Part shown: positions 22,323-33,277 of the stretch, one piece after another
How the letters are laid out: each line of letters starts with the position of its first letter
Numbering within the stretch: position 1 is the first letter of the stretch
DNA from: Leishmania martiniquensis
Lineage: Eukaryota; Euglenozoa; Kinetoplastea; Trypanosomatida; Trypanosomatidae
Length of the DNA: 64,000 nucleotides
Reading direction: 5' to 3'
Assembly: GCF_017916325.1 (NCBI RefSeq)
Contig: NC_090169.1
Coordinates: 385,001 to 449,000, forward strand
The notes under the pieces: model-generated
The model's input: only the letters and a program-made list of their open reading frames with translations
What the model was told of the DNA's origin: nothing
Databases searched by the model: none
Translations under genes and position numbers: made by a program

Positions 22323-25300
22323 ATGAACGCGAAAGGGAATGGAAAGGCCGGAGGCTCTCGCTGGCTGCTTGCCCCCATGCGAGAATGGGGAGGCAGCGCT
22401 GCATATCGGCTGGCGCATCCGATCGCAGGCGCCGCTACCGCCGCAATACGTCTTCATGGCACATTCCTTGACCGAATAGCACGCGATCTTGGCAGCGCTG
22501 GTGCCGAGGGCTACTTCATCTCATACGCAGTGCAAGCAGCTCGCAATTCTATGAGAGACGTCCGGCTAGCAAGTACTGCTGGGGTCGCTGCCGCAGCTCT
22601 CCATCCTTCGCGTCTGCTGCGCATTCCTATGATGCCGCCACTTGTACGCGTCGCTGACGTCGCGGCTTCGGCGAGTCCTTCCTCGTCTTCCACCCTGTAC
22701 GGAGCGCGCGAGGACGTTGGCGTGATCAGCGGCGCTGTGCCGCCTGCTCTAGCGCGAGAGCTCTCTCTTCTCTCGAATGATGACTTCATCCAGCGCATAC
22801 ACCGATTCAGCCGCTCAAATTTCGTTCCTGCACAGCGGCCGCTGCTTTACGCGCACCTCAAGGAGTTCATGAGACCTCAGCGCTTGGCGTACGTATCCGT
22901 CAAGACGGTTCAGGACCACCTTCATGTCGCGAATGCAGCCAATCTGCACGAGACGTGCATCGAGCTCTACCACGCCGCTCGAGAGCACATGCCTGCCGCA
23001 GCGCTGCTTCTCAGGTCGCCCTGTGCCTTTCTGACTCCAGCTTCGACACCCGGCACTGGCCAGTCAGACGCCAGTGGGCACGCCGGCCCGTCGACGGCGA
23101 GCGGCAGCGGCACTAACTTGGCTGTCGAGGGCGCTGTGCTTGTAAGCACTTTCGTCGTGGATAGCGCATACGCCGCACAGCGCACCGTGGAGCTCACACG
23201 ACTTGCCGCATACTGCGTCACCCAACTGCTGGCGCCACTCCACGCACAAGGGCATGACACCACCACTGGAGATGCACGCACCTCATCGGCAAAGGTTTTG
23301 CGAGCGATGGCTGTTCGCACGCCTCGGGAGGTGGCCACAGAGCTATCGCTGGTGCGATGCTTCTGGCGCATGCTGTGCTTGGCTGAGTACTATGGGTGTG
23401 CCGAGGCCAGCGGTGCGCAGGCGGCCAAAGGAAGCAAAGAGCAGGCGCTTGCCGACGCTCTGGCGATCCTGGACGGGTGCCGGCAGGTGGCTTCGGTGCG
23501 GAGGGAGGCGGCCGCAGCGGTGCTGGCTGCAACTGCGACGGGGGCGCGCTCTTGCCACGAGCACTCACCCCTTTCAACAGCGACACTGAAACTATCGGAG
23601 AGGCCATCCTCCGAGTTGCTGGCGGAGGCGCTGCACTTTGTGCGCTACGCCTCCGTCGGCGACGATGGCGAGTTTGCCTTCTATCGGTTCTGCAAGGAGG
23701 AAAGGATCTTGTGGTCACCACAACCGCTTTTGTGGAGTGTGCCGCGTGATGCAAGCGACGCTGCCTCAGTGCTGTCCTCTGCAGCAGCGGCTGGCAACGC
23801 AAGGAGGCTCCCGTACAGCGAGGATGAGGTGCAACTTTTCTATGCTGCGCTCATCGACACATGTGCTGCAGGGCAGCTTGTCCCGGAGGCGCTACTCTAC
23901 TTCACTGAAGCCAGGCGCCTTCTCGGTGCCCCACCACTCGTGGACAGTGAGGGCTTTGGTGCGGAGACGGCGCTGCTGCTGGGGGCTGGGGGCGGCCGAG
24001 GTCCTGAAACACGCAACGCCGACGCGGTCATCACTCCAACATTGCCAGAGGCAGTAGATGGCGCGTCACGGGCCCCACTTGCCGCCTTTTTCACAAGCAG
24101 CCATCCAAGCACGTCTGCTACCCTCCCTCGACCGATCCAACCAGCAGCCGCTTCTTCCGGCGTCCTCACGGATGGCGCTGCCCTCACAGAGCTTCTCCTT
24201 CACCGCTTCCTTTCCATGCTGCAGGCGGCCAAAGAAAACCACCTTGCGGTCCATCTTGCGCGATCGCTCATCGCGGCAGGTGCCGTCTCGCAGGTGAAGG
24301 CGCACATATGGACGCTGATTCTAATCTCCGCTGGCTCCGTACGGGCGGTGGACGTGGTGCTCGCGGTGTACAGCCACGCCTTGGAGCGGCTAACCAGCCC
24401 CGCAGGCACTACCGGGAGCGGATCCACGACCGTGGAGCGAGGCGCACTGGAGTACCTCTTGCAAACGTCTCTCAGTGCGCTCTCCAAGTGCCAGGTGCCA
24501 CGCTACGAGCAGGATTACCTCCAGCCCGCGCGCGACACGCAGCTGCTGCATTGCGCGGACGAGTTCTACTATGGATGCCTTCTGCAGGAGGCTCACAACT
24601 CCATGTGTCCCGCACAGCGAGCGGCCGAGGTGCTAGCTAGGATGGAGGAGGCCAAGGTGCCCATGACAGCGCCAATCGTGTCGCGGCTGCTGAAGCTATA
24701 CCTGCGTGCGGAGGCGCCAGAGTTCATCAGAGTATACCGCCACGCCGTTGACGACCTCGGCCTGCCGCTCCGCGCTGTGTGGGCTGACCAGCTCCTGCTG
24801 TGGGCCGACCGCCGCCGCTACTTCCTCTCTGCCGCTGATCGGGAGTACATTGTGCATCAGCTGCTACGCTCCAGGCGAGTAACTACGGTGACTGACCTCC
24901 AGCCCCTGCTAGGTGGTCTCCGCACGCACTTTGCCCTTCTCTACTACGATCACACGCACGCCGCCCGCGAGAAGTTCCTCAGCGACGGATCAGTGCCAGC
25001 GGCGCAGCCAACTGTGATGGATTCCCGCGCGCACTTTCTGACGACGCGGCCGACAAGCGTGCAGCGGGGGGTAATGACGCGGGCGGAAACGTCGTGGGTG
25101 TGCATCGGCGCAAGTGGCGAGGAGGTGGCTGAAGCCCATACCACACGACATGGAATGTTGCCCCGTATGCTGGGTGACGCGCCTCTCCGCGCTCTTCACG
25201 CCCGCATCGCACAGCTGTCGGAGACGCCGCTGCTATTTCCTCTTTCCAACGACGCTGCCAGCACAGACGATTCGGAGCAGCTGCATGACATGGCCCTTCG

Positions 25301-25358
25301 GGTGTATTTGGCCGATGTTCTGGAAGGCCTGCAGCGCTCTTCTAACAGGGTGATGTAA
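22323..25358 (+). CDS. Large PPR-like protein, probably organellar
   Basis: 1011 residues from the ATG at 22323. The frame stays open from 22047, but the extra residues are Cys/Arg/Ser-rich and unlike coding sequence, and the chosen ATG follows the pyrimidine tract at 22160-22205. Several helical-hairpin segments resemble pentatricopeptide repeats: a segment with FYAALIDTCAAGQLVPEAL (about 23840-23910), one with HIWTLILISAGS and VVLAVYSHALERL (about 24300-24390), and one with AAEVLARMEEAKVPMTAPIV (about 24620-24690). PPR proteins bind organellar RNA and are numerous in trypanosomatid mitochondria. The N-terminal ~60 residues are basic and Ala-rich, consistent with import. The exact target is unknown; an unrelated alpha-helical repeat protein is the alternative. 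Confidence 0.65.
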   Translation: MNAKGNGKAGGSRWLLAPMREWGGSAAYRLAHPIAGAATAAIRLHGTFLDRIARDLGSAGAEGYFISYAVQAARNSMRDVRLASTAGVAAAALHPSRLLRIPMMPPLVRVADVAASASPSSSSTLYGAREDVGVISGAVPPALARELSLLSNDDFIQRIHRFSRSNFVPAQRPLLYAHLKEFMRPQRLAYVSVKTVQDHLHVANAANLHETCIELYHAAREHMPAAALLLRSPCAFLTPASTPGTGQSDASGHAGPSTASGSGTNLAVEGAVLVSTFVVDSAYAAQRTVELTRLAAYCVTQLLAPLHAQGHDTTTGDARTSSAKVLRAMAVRTPREVATELSLVRCFWRMLCLAEYYGCAEASGAQAAKGSKEQALADALAILDGCRQVASVRREAAAAVLAATATGARSCHEHSPLSTATLKLSERPSSELLAEALHFVRYASVGDDGEFAFYRFCKEERILWSPQPLLWSVPRDASDAASVLSSAAAAGNARRLPYSEDEVQLFYAALIDTCAAGQLVPEALLYFTEARRLLGAPPLVDSEGFGAETALLLGAGGGRGPETRNADAVITPTLPEAVDGASRAPLAAFFTSSHPSTSATLPRPIQPAAASSGVLTDGAALTELLLHRFLSMLQAAKENHLAVHLARSLIAAGAVSQVKAHIWTLILISAGSVRAVDVVLAVYSHALERLTSPAGTTGSGSTTVERGALEYLLQTSLSALSKCQVPRYEQDYLQPARDTQLLHCADEFYYGCLLQEAHNSMCPAQRAAEVLARMEEAKVPMTAPIVSRLLKLYLRAEAPEFIRVYRHAVDDLGLPLRAVWADQLLLWADRRRYFLSAADREYIVHQLLRSRRVTTVTDLQPLLGGLRTHFALLYYDHTHAAREKFLSDGSVPAAQPTVMDSRAHFLTTRPTSVQRGVMTRAETSWVCIGASGEEVAEAHTTRHGMLPRMLGDAPLRALHARIAQLSETPLLFPLSNDAASTDDSEQLHDMALRVYLADVLEGLQRSSNRVM

Positions 25359-25667
25359 GGACCGGTCTGTAGCGGCACGAGGCCAAGCAGTAACGATCTC
25401 ATGTACTAAAGGACGATGTGAGGGTGCGTATGCGTGGGTGCGGTCGACCACCACGGCGTCTGTTCACACGTGCCTTTACGTCTTCTGCTCGCCTTTTGTG
25501 TCGCGTAATGCATCGGTCGCTCTGTTTCTCATCTCTTTTTCTTTTTTTTCGCGCGCCATCGCTTCGCTGCGATTGTGTTGCCGCCATCGCGGCACTTCAT
25601 TATCCGTGGTGCCTTTTAATCTCCACGCGAATTCTTCCGCTGAAAGCGTTGCGCCCACTCAACGTCC
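25359..25667. other. 3' UTR/intergenic region after the PPR-like gene
   Basis: Unique noncoding sequence up to the start of the direct repeat at 25668. No feature recognised. Confidence 0.5.
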
Positions 25668-26416
25668 CTACCCCTGATGTGGAGTCCAAACACACACACA
25701 CACACACACTTGCACACACGCATGCACGCATAGGTACGCTGGTATCCTCTGCAGAGGGCATGCCGTCCCATGCTCAGGGCCGACGCGCATCCACGGCGTA
25801 TCCGTTGGCGCCAAGAACCGTCCACCCTCTTCACCTCTCTCCTTACGTGTGCATTGGGTGTGGCGAGAGACGCGCCGGCGCAGGGCTTCGAGTAGCGGGG
25901 GTGGCGGGCAAGCCAGACTACAGCAGCGGCGATGGCCGGCGGGTGGACTTGGACTGCACGACGCGAAAAAAAGAGGTCAGCGAGGGAACAACACGAACGC
26001 TGCCTTGCGGCGAGCCCTCTCACAGCAGTGCCGCAGCCCTCTGTGCACCTCTTCTGCTCTCCTGCCTCTATTCGCGGCCCCCCTGTGACGAGGGGACGCA
26101 CACCCCTCGGCGCGTGTGTGCCTGTGTGTGTTTGTGGAGGGAGAGGGCCGCTCAAGCCGCCCACCCCTACACCCCTGCGAAAGGAGGAGCCGCCTCTGGT
26201 GCTGGCAGGGCGAAGCGCCCCCGTCTGTGGTGCCGGCATGACGTGCAGAGTGTCGGCGTGACTCGAGCGCCTCTCATGCGGCCCTGACTGCCTGCTGGTG
26301 TGTGTGCTGAGGCTGGGGCGCCGCGGCCGTTGTCCTGTGGTGGGGCGGGGCGGGGCGCATTGGTGCGGCGCGTGTGTGCGGCTGCGTGGCGCCCCGGGGC
26401 GGCCATGTGCCGCTGA
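25668..26416 (+). repeat. 749-bp direct repeat flanking RPB6, left copy
   Basis: Appears identical to 28113-28861 at a constant offset of 2445 bp. It starts at CTACCCCTGATGTGG, contains a CA microsatellite and a unique ~400-bp segment, and ends inside a SIDER2-like element. Neither edge coincides with the SIDER2 start, so this is a segmental copy and not a simple element insertion. Confidence 0.93.
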
Positions 26417-26470
26417 GGGGCATGGAGGGAGGGCGGGGGCGGACGCCTCCCCTGTGCGGCAGTGAAGAGG
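26086..26470 (+). mobile_element. SIDER2-like degenerate retroposon
   Basis: Same family as 858-1247, with the same landmarks and the full G-rich 3' end (GGGCGGGGGCGGACGCC followed by CTGTGCGGCAGTGAAGAG). The first ~330 bp lie inside the left direct repeat; the last ~54 bp lie outside it. Confidence 0.7.
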
Positions 26471-26791
26471 GACGCGCCGCAGAGGTAAAGCGGGCACCAA
26501 GTGCTGTTCTCGCTGCCGAACCTCTGCTGTCGAAGCTGTCCTGCCGAGCGGTGATCTGCCGCGACATTCGAATGCGTGTCTGCTGTGCGTATTGCGTCTT
26601 CAGTGCTGGATGTGTCTCTTAGCCTCATTTTTGATGTCTCTCTCTCTGAATACAAAAATTCCGGCTGAAGCAACATCAGCAGCAGTGAAAAAGCTTCGTC
26701 GAAGGCTGGGGAGGCTCAGGGCATTCCCATCGTTGAGCGCTCACACGCATACCTCACCTTTCTTAGTGACTTCGGGGACGGGGATAGCATC
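26471..26791. other. Leader region of RPB6
   Basis: Noncoding. CT-rich stretches near 26635-26648 and 26752-26764 offer acceptor AGs at 26669-26670 and 26765-26766. Confidence 0.5.
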
Positions 26792-27271
26792 ATGTCGGAG
26801 CGCGACGACGAAGACGATCTCCTCAGCCTCAATCTTGGCGACGACCGTGAGGAGGGCGATAGCGGTAGCGACTTGCAGCGCAGCGGTGCTGATGAGGAGG
26901 AGGAAGAGGAGGGTGATCAATTACCTGAGGACGTTGCGGCGAACGTCATCCTGTCAGGCAACGCGCAAGCGGAAAAGGGTGCGCGGGCCCGTGGCATCAA
27001 CGAGCGCGTGACGACTGCCGTCATGACCAAGTATGAACGAGCACGTGTGCTTGGAACGCGCGCGCTGCAAATTAGCATGAACGCTCCGGTTGCTGTGGCA
27101 CTCGAGGGCGAAACAGATCCGCTGACGATTGCTGTGAAAGAGCTGCGGGAGCGCCGCACACCGCTGATCATTCGTCGCATACTGCCGGACAACACGTACG
27201 AGGACTGGAGCGTTAGCGAGCTGCTTGTGGACTTCGATCGCCCGGCGGATGAGCGCTACACTAATATTTAA
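26792..27271 (+). CDS. RPB6: DNA-directed RNA polymerase subunit RPB6
   Basis: 159 residues. RPB6 (archaeal Rpo6, bacterial omega) clamps the largest subunit and is shared by nuclear RNA polymerases. Residues 1-45 are an acidic, disordered N-terminus typical of eukaryotic RPB6. The conserved fold starts at about residue 75: [19 protein letters not shown], then [20 protein letters not shown], then [22 protein letters not shown]. This matches the family nearly throughout. Trypanosomatids have two RPB6 isoforms, one assigned to Pol I; I cannot tell which this is. The gene sits between two 749-bp direct repeats. The first ATG of the conserved acidic N-terminus is used. Confidence 0.95.
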   Translation: MSERDDEDDLLSLNLGDDREEGDSGSDLQRSGADEEEEEEGDQLPEDVAANVILSGNAQAEKGARARGINERVTTAVMTKYERARVLGTRALQISMNAPVAVALEGETDPLTIAVKELRERRTPLIIRRILPDNTYEDWSVSELLVDFDRPADERYTNI

Positions 27272-28112
27272 GTGGCACGTTGCGTACGCGTGTGTGCTTT
27301 TTTTTTTTGTTTCGTATCGCTGTGTGCCTCTGATCACGAGTTGGGAGCTGTGCGCTTTGTGGCGACTGCTTTGGCCCCGTCTTGGCTATGGAGGCCGTCA
27401 TGACCATGCACCTCCTTAAGAAAGGGAGGGCGGTGTGAGTTGGTGCGTTGCGCGTGGCTTCCTGTTCAGTTCTGCATTCACGTCTTCGCTGCGCCTGCCC
27501 AAAAAGAGATCGATGCGGCACAGATGAGGACGACGGGAAGAGAGGAACCCTGTGTCTTCCGCCGCACCGAAGGAGCGGTGCAAGCGCAGCGGTGCACCGT
27601 GACGGGAGGCTATAGCGACCGGTGGACACCACTCTGGAAGGGTGGGCGGGGGGACTTTTGTCACGCTAAGTATGCCCTCTCTCTCTGTCGCTTTATTGTT
27701 TGCGACAACTCATGGTCTGCCAGTGGCGAACACCACGAACCGCGGCGCCTTGTCGCCTCTCAGTGCTCTCTCGGGTATTAGCTCCCTTAGTGTGCGCTAT
27801 CCTCCGCTGAGGCCTCCGCTGCTTGCCTCTGTGGGATAGGCGGCCGTGCACCGACACAACAGCTGCGGTGAGAGCGCTCCGCCTCCGCATTGAATGCCTC
27901 CGCGCAGTGTATTTGCTGTGAGGTGTTGCACCGCGCCACTGCACTGCGACTTTGATGGGGAGGACGATGCGGGCACTTGTTGCTCTGTCACTGAGAGGGG
28001 GCGCAGGAGGGTACGCAGCAGCTCCCGGACGCCTTGACTGCACTCTTCCTTATTCTGTGCCGGCGCGCCTTCACGACCCTATGAACAAAGCTTGTAGAGA
28101 ATCTGTCGGCGT
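27272..28112. other. Intergenic region after RPB6
   Basis: Noncoding and unique; a T-run at 27298-27309 follows the stop. No gene seen. Confidence 0.55.
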
Positions 28113-28861
28113 CTACCCCTGATGTGGAGTCCAAACACACACACACACACACACTTGCACACACGCATGCACGCATAGGTACGCTGGTATCCTCTGCAGA
28201 GGGCATGCCGTCCCATGCTCAGGGCCGACGCGCATCCACGGCGTATCCGTTGGCGCCAAGAACCGTCCACCCTCTTCACCTCTCTCCTTACGTGTGCATT
28301 GGGTGTGGCGAGAGACGCGCCGGCGCAGGGCTTCGAGTAGCGGGGGTGGCGGGCAAGCCAGACTACAGCAGCGGCGATGGCCGGCGGGTGGACTTGGACT
28401 GCACGACGCGAAAAAAAGAGGTCAGCGAGGGAACAACACGAACGCTGCCTTGCGGCGAGCCCTCTCACAGCAGTGCCGCAGCCCTCTGTGCACCTCTTCT
28501 GCTCTCCTGCCTCTATTCGCGGCCCCCCTGTGACGAGGGGACGCACACCCCTCGGCGCGTGTGTGCCTGTGTGTGTTTGTGGAGGGAGAGGGCCGCTCAA
28601 GCCGCCCACCCCTACACCCCTGCGAAAGGAGGAGCCGCCTCTGGTGCTGGCAGGGCGAAGCGCCCCCGTCTGTGGTGCCGGCATGACGTGCAGAGTGTCG
28701 GCGTGACTCGAGCGCCTCTCATGCGGCCCTGACTGCCTGCTGGTGTGTGTGCTGAGGCTGGGGCGCCGCGGCCGTTGTCCTGTGGTGGGGCGGGGCGGGG
28801 CGCATTGGTGCGGCGCGTGTGTGCGGCTGCGTGGCGCCCCGGGGCGGCCATGTGCCGCTGA
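28113..28861 (+). repeat. 749-bp direct repeat flanking RPB6, right copy
   Basis: Second copy of 25668-26416. After 28861 the sequence departs from the left copy, so the SIDER2 3' end is missing here. Confidence 0.93.
28531..28861 (+). mobile_element. SIDER2-like element, 3'-truncated
   Basis: Carries the family landmarks through GCCATGTGCCGCTGA and then stops; the G-rich tail present at 858-1247 and 26086-26470 is lost. The truncation point is the edge of the direct repeat. Confidence 0.7.
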
Positions 28862-29283
28862 AGGGTAGAAAAGAAAATTTGTCTTCGCGCGTACACTCTT
28901 TAGCGCCATTTGCCGGGGCTTTTCGTGTGAAAGTTGCGGAGGAATGGCGGATGGGCCGGCTGCGTTTTGTACCTGAAGACGGTGCTGGCCGGAGCAGAAG
29001 CGTTAGCGCACCATGTGATGTTGCTGTTCGCTGCCGTGTGCACCCTTCGCTTGTCGCCACGCTGGTGCGTGCCTGGGCTAAGCGATACAGCATAAAGGGA
29101 GAGGGGCACCGGACACCGTGACCCCATTGCGTTCTGAACAAAACATTCCGCTCTCTTTCTCTTCTCATGCTCTCTGCTTCTCACAGTGCCATCGCCGCGC
29201 ATCTGTTGACGTGTAGTCAGTCTCACAACTGAGTTCTTCCCATAGCTTCCTATCTTGGCCCTTTCCCATCATCTTGTCCAGTA
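28862..29283. other. Intergenic region before the UBC6-like gene
   Basis: Noncoding; a CT-rich stretch at about 29148-29184 leads into a predicted acceptor AG. Confidence 0.55.
29185..29186 (+). promoter_or_regulatory. Predicted spliced-leader acceptor of the UBC6-like gene
   Basis: First AG after CTCATGCTCTCTGCTTCTCAC; leaves a leader of about 97 nt. Pattern-based. Confidence 0.55.
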
Positions 29284-30150
29284 ATGACGGCTCCCACTGC
29301 GCAATGCCTGAAACGGCTTCAAATTGAGCTGCGCAAGCTCCATACGGAGTGGGAGCTGCCGTTTCGGGTGGGCGCCGATCCGCAGAACATGCTGCGTTGC
29401 TACTTCGTCGTGGATGGGCCTGCCGGCACGCCATATGAGGGCGGACGCTACGTCGGTCTCATTGAGATCCCGTCCGACTACCCATTCAAACCCCCGAGTG
29501 TGCAGATGTGTACCCCAAGCGGGCGCCTGAAGACGGGCATGCAGATTTGCTTGTCGAACAGCTCCTACCACCCCGAAAACTGGTCCCCAATGTGGGGACT
29601 GCGCACCATCCTTCTCGCCCTCGTATCTTTCTTTGTTTCAGAGGAGCCGACGACAGGGTCGATGAACGCCACGGTTGAGGAGCGGCGCAAGTACGCGGCG
29701 AACAGTAGGAGGTACAACGTGAAGCGGCTCCACGCTGTGTACAAGCGGGTGTTGCCCGATGCCTTTGCAGCCGATAGTGCGTTCCTTGAGAATGGCGGCA
29801 TCTCCTCAAAGGGTGAAGGCGGCGCCAGCGACGGCAGTGATGAGGGGGCGACGGAGGCTGAGGAGACGCGGGTCGGCGCAAAAGCCGAAGCCGTCGCGCA
29901 GGAGCGCGTGCCATCCGACGCGACAGCCGCTGCTCAGACTGAGGAAGCCCCTGATGACGGAGGCATGGAAGCTGCAGACACCGAGGCGGCAACCGCCGCT
30001 CAGCGGCTCCGTCACCACCGTCATCACCAGCTGAATAGGAGCACTGGTGGCACCGCAGCCCAACGAGGTGGCCAGCTGCAGTGGCGCCGCTACGCTTCAC
30101 TCCTTGTTTTACTCGCTATTGGACTGGGTCTCCTGCGGCAGCTGATGTGA
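29284..30150 (+). CDS. UBC6: Tail-anchored ubiquitin-conjugating enzyme E2, UBC6/UBE2J type
   Basis: 288 residues. The E2 fold occupies about residues 1-165: RLQIELRKL helix, PFRVGADPQN, GPAGTPYEGGRY, DYPFKPPSVQM, then the catalytic Cys at 89 in MQICLSNSSYHPENW and MWGLRTILLAL. The usual HPN triad is replaced by TPS, as in the Ubc6/UBE2J family. A Glu/Ala/Asp-rich linker follows and residues 270-288 form a hydrophobic segment (YASLLVLLAIGLGLL) with only four residues after it, a C-terminal tail anchor. Family members sit on the ER face and ubiquitinate substrates for ER-associated degradation. The ATG at 29284 directly precedes the E2 fold and follows the predicted acceptor. Confidence 0.93.
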   Translation: MTAPTAQCLKRLQIELRKLHTEWELPFRVGADPQNMLRCYFVVDGPAGTPYEGGRYVGLIEIPSDYPFKPPSVQMCTPSGRLKTGMQICLSNSSYHPENWSPMWGLRTILLALVSFFVSEEPTTGSMNATVEERRKYAANSRRYNVKRLHAVYKRVLPDAFAADSAFLENGGISSKGEGGASDGSDEGATEAEETRVGAKAEAVAQERVPSDATAAAQTEEAPDDGGMEAADTEAATAAQRLRHHRHHQLNRSTGGTAAQRGGQLQWRRYASLLVLLAIGLGLLRQLM

Positions 30151-31155
30151 GTTGGTGCGGCGAGCACAGATTCCTAGGCAGCGCACCCCCCTACTCTGAA
30201 GGAGATCTATGAAGGCTGCAACCCGGATCGTTTCGCTCTCACGACTTCGCGCTGTGCCTCGCGTGTGAACGTGGACGCCAAGGGTGAGAGGGGCGAAGAG
30301 GGGTGGGTGGGTTGGTGGTATAGGCTCTCGTGCCTTCTACTTCCACTGAAACATGCCCCCCCCATCCCTTTATGCGTATCTGTTTACACACTCTTTACGG
30401 ACGTGACGCGGCGGCTCCACGAGGCAGAGGCACACAGACGGGCAGACAGGCAGACCGAGAGAGAGAGCCCCACTTCAGTGGATGGCTGCTTCCCTGCCTC
30501 CCCTCGACAGAGCAAACACCCTTCACAGACGCTGGCCTTCGTGTTGTCGCTCCATACCGTCGGTGGCGCTATCCTCTTTGTACCGCGCCCACACCCCTCC
30601 CCCGTCTACTCCTTTCGCCCCGCGGCGCGGAGTCTCTGCAAACTGCTGATACGGCGCTTTCTGTTTTGTGCCTGCGCCCCGTGCGCACGCCGCTGTGCCT
30701 CTCTTATTATGTGCTGCCCCAGTGAAAGGCCGTCGGCCTTCCCCACCCCCGGAAAAAAAAGAAATAGAGAACAAAGCGAGCGCAACTTCGACCCCCCCAC
30801 GCACTCCCGGATGAATGGCTGGCGGATGCCCTCTTCAGCTTGCGCTCTGTCCTGCATTGTGGCCTTCACTCTACTCCTTCCCCTGCGGCCAGCGAGATGC
30901 AGCCACCTGCTACTCATCTCCCCTACGCGTTTCGCTTTCCACGTCTGACTCGCGCGCTGCTCCCTCTCTCATCTTATGCGCTTCTTTCTCGCGTGACCTC
31001 TTCCTTTTCACGGCCGCGTCGTGCGCCTCACCAACAGTCAACTCCTCTGTGTGTGCGTGTGTGTGTGTGTCTGTGTGTGGGCCTTTCGCCTTCGCTTTTC
31101 GTTTTGTTTTCGTTCTCTCCATCCCCCTAACAAAAGAAGGAGAAATACTGCAAAG
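30151..31155. other. Intergenic region, UBC6 to small membrane protein
   Basis: Noncoding; CT-rich blocks, a TG run at about 31050-31079, and a pyrimidine/T-rich tract at 31082-31128 with the first AG at 31135-31136. Confidence 0.55.
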
Positions 31156-31521
31156 ATGATGCGTCGCGTCTGCAGCAACACCGTTCGTCGCAACGGTGGA
31201 TCGATGACCAAGCTGGCGGCGTCGAAGGCGGCTGCGCAGACCTCTCTCGTCGAGTCTCGCCGCCATCTAGAGCCGATGAGCGTGTGGTACCTCGCCTCGT
31301 GGACGTGCGTGTGGTGGTACTCGTTCTTCTTCTGGCTGCCTGTGCTGTGGGCCGACATGATTGTTCCGTCTTTCGTGTACAACAAGCTGCCAGTTATTCA
31401 CTTCCTTCAGGAGAAGCGTGCCGAACAGAAGCTGCGCCGTGTCCTCGATGAGACGTACACAGAATGGAGCACGGAGCTGGAGGCTTCAGATATTACCGAA
31501 GCCATTTCTCGCACCTTCTAA
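31156..31521 (+). CDS. Small single-span membrane protein, probably mitochondrial
   Basis: 121 residues. The N-terminus (MMRRVCSNTVRRN, then Ser/Lys/Ala-rich) is basic and lacks acidic residues until about residue 33, typical of a mitochondrial presequence. Residues 44-72 are strongly hydrophobic and Trp-rich (WYLASWTCVWWYSFFFWLPVLW), a membrane span. A charged helix follows (EKRAEQKLRRVLDETYTEW). This layout resembles small accessory subunits of trypanosomatid respiratory complexes or ATP synthase, but I do not recognise a specific one. Strong third-position G/C use supports coding. The start is the first ATG after the predicted acceptor at 31135-31136. Confidence 0.8.
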   Translation: MMRRVCSNTVRRNGGSMTKLAASKAAAQTSLVESRRHLEPMSVWYLASWTCVWWYSFFFWLPVLWADMIVPSFVYNKLPVIHFLQEKRAEQKLRRVLDETYTEWSTELEASDITEAISRTF

Positions 31522-33277
31522 AGCGGCATGTAGAGACGTAACGCCAGGCGGCACGGAGGAGGAGGAGAGAGGCAGCCGCGCATCCACCGCCTCTGCTGCT
31601 CACAACACAGTGCCAACCGTCTCTGCAGATGCGGCCGAGGAAGGGAGAGAAAAAACAAAGGTATCGAGCGACGGTGCTCGCGCAGAGGAAGGGAGGAGTG
31701 TCTTACAGCGGCGGGTGTGACGGCAGAGAGGGTAATGGGCGCTACTGCGGGCAGAAACGGGGCCGTTTCTGAGTAAGACAGAGGGAGAGGAGGAGGAGGG
31801 GGGGTAAGGAGTGCGGTGATGTTCGTAAGGCCTCCCTCTTTGTGCGCGTTTTTCTCCCTGGTCTCGGCGCACGCGTCAGCAGCCGCAACACCCGTGTGGG
31901 CTCCCCCCGCCTCTCTTCTCCCTTTTTTCTCTGTTTTGTCCGTTTACGTTGTCGTGGACGCTGTGCTCGCTAACGCGCGCCATCGCTCTGCCACAGTTTT
32001 CATCCCCTCCTTTGTCTGCCGGTGCCATGGCGGTTGCTCGTCGCCCCTTCTCTCACCACGATGGCAACGACCACCGCCACCCCTCTCCTCTTCCTCCTCC
32101 CCTCTCTCTTTCTTAGCTCTAGTACTTTAAAGGACACGCGATCTGCAAAAAAAACAAAAGACCGAGCACCAACCTCATGGATCCTCACGCGGAGGTGCGT
32201 GAGAGGGCCCAGGCTCACGCATCGCGAGGCGGAGCAGTTGCTCTGGACGCATGCGCGGGTACCAACGTGTCACTCGTGTGCGCACTTGCGAATCGAAGTA
32301 TTTGGGCCGAGGGGAGAGAGGGGAGGAAGAGGAAAAGACCGCGCAAAGGATGACATCTTCCCCTCTGTTTCTTGTGCCCTCGCTGAGCTCTCCTCCTCCT
32401 CCAGGACACTGGTGTATTTTTTTTTTTGCGCGTTCGCTGATGGCGTAGGCTCGTCGGCCGCTCGCGTGCGCGGGGTGGGGTGGAGAAAAAGGCTCCAGCG
32501 TGACGATCGCTCACGTCGGCGGCACAGACGGAGAGGGTTGTCCGCACTTTGGAGGCGTTTTTTAGTGATGGTCCCACTTTTCCATGCCCTGCCATCTCCA
32601 CGTTCATTTTTTGCTTCTTCGCTTCCCCCCTTTCCTTCCTTGACTCCTCAGTGAAGTGGGCAAGTCACACCTTTCCTCCCCCGCGCTGAATCTCATCGCA
32701 GTTGTGTGCCGGTGGGGCGGATGGGGGACTCTCTGGAGCACACCGCCGTCGCCTCCTTTTCCGCTTCGACGTTGGGTCTCCGTTGGCGTGCGCGTGCACG
32801 TCTCATCCGCACAGGAGAGGAGCAGAAGTGCCTTCCCTGTTTCACTTTTCACATCTTGTCACATTGTGGCAGGTGCACGCCCCGGCTGCTGAGGGAGGGA
32901 GCGTGGCGACCAACACCGATTGATTCGTCACCTTTTAGTCGATGGGGCGCGCCCGCATTACAGAGGAAGAGTTTTTTTTCGTTTCTTCTCTTCAGCGGTT
33001 GCTGCTGCCTTCTCTACCCCCTCCCCCTGCCTCCTCCTTTCAGCGCCACGCCCTCTTCCCCCGTCCCCCTCCCTCCTCCACGCACTTTCTTGCTTGTCCT
33101 CTGATGCCTTCCTTGGCTGCTCTTGGCTCCATCCGCATCTGTTGTACCCTACCCCTCCTGCCCTCCCCCCTCTCGCATACATGAACTGGACATTGGCACA
33201 CAAGTATACCTCAGCACATAGACAAGCGGATCGAGAAGGCCGGGGGGCTTCGTTTCTGCCGCCCCACCATATTAAGC
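31522..33277. other. Intergenic region before the coiled-coil protein
   Basis: About 1.75 kb without a convincing gene. Contains pyrimidine-rich stretches (32050-32120, 32985-33180) and purine-rich ones (31556-31810). AG dinucleotides near 33204 and 33214 could be acceptors for the next gene. Confidence 0.5.

Noticed and set aside
25418..26287. 289-aa frame covering the left direct repeat and the SIDER2 element
   Set aside because: Spans a noncoding repeat; the matching right repeat continues into different sequence, and the composition is low-complexity.
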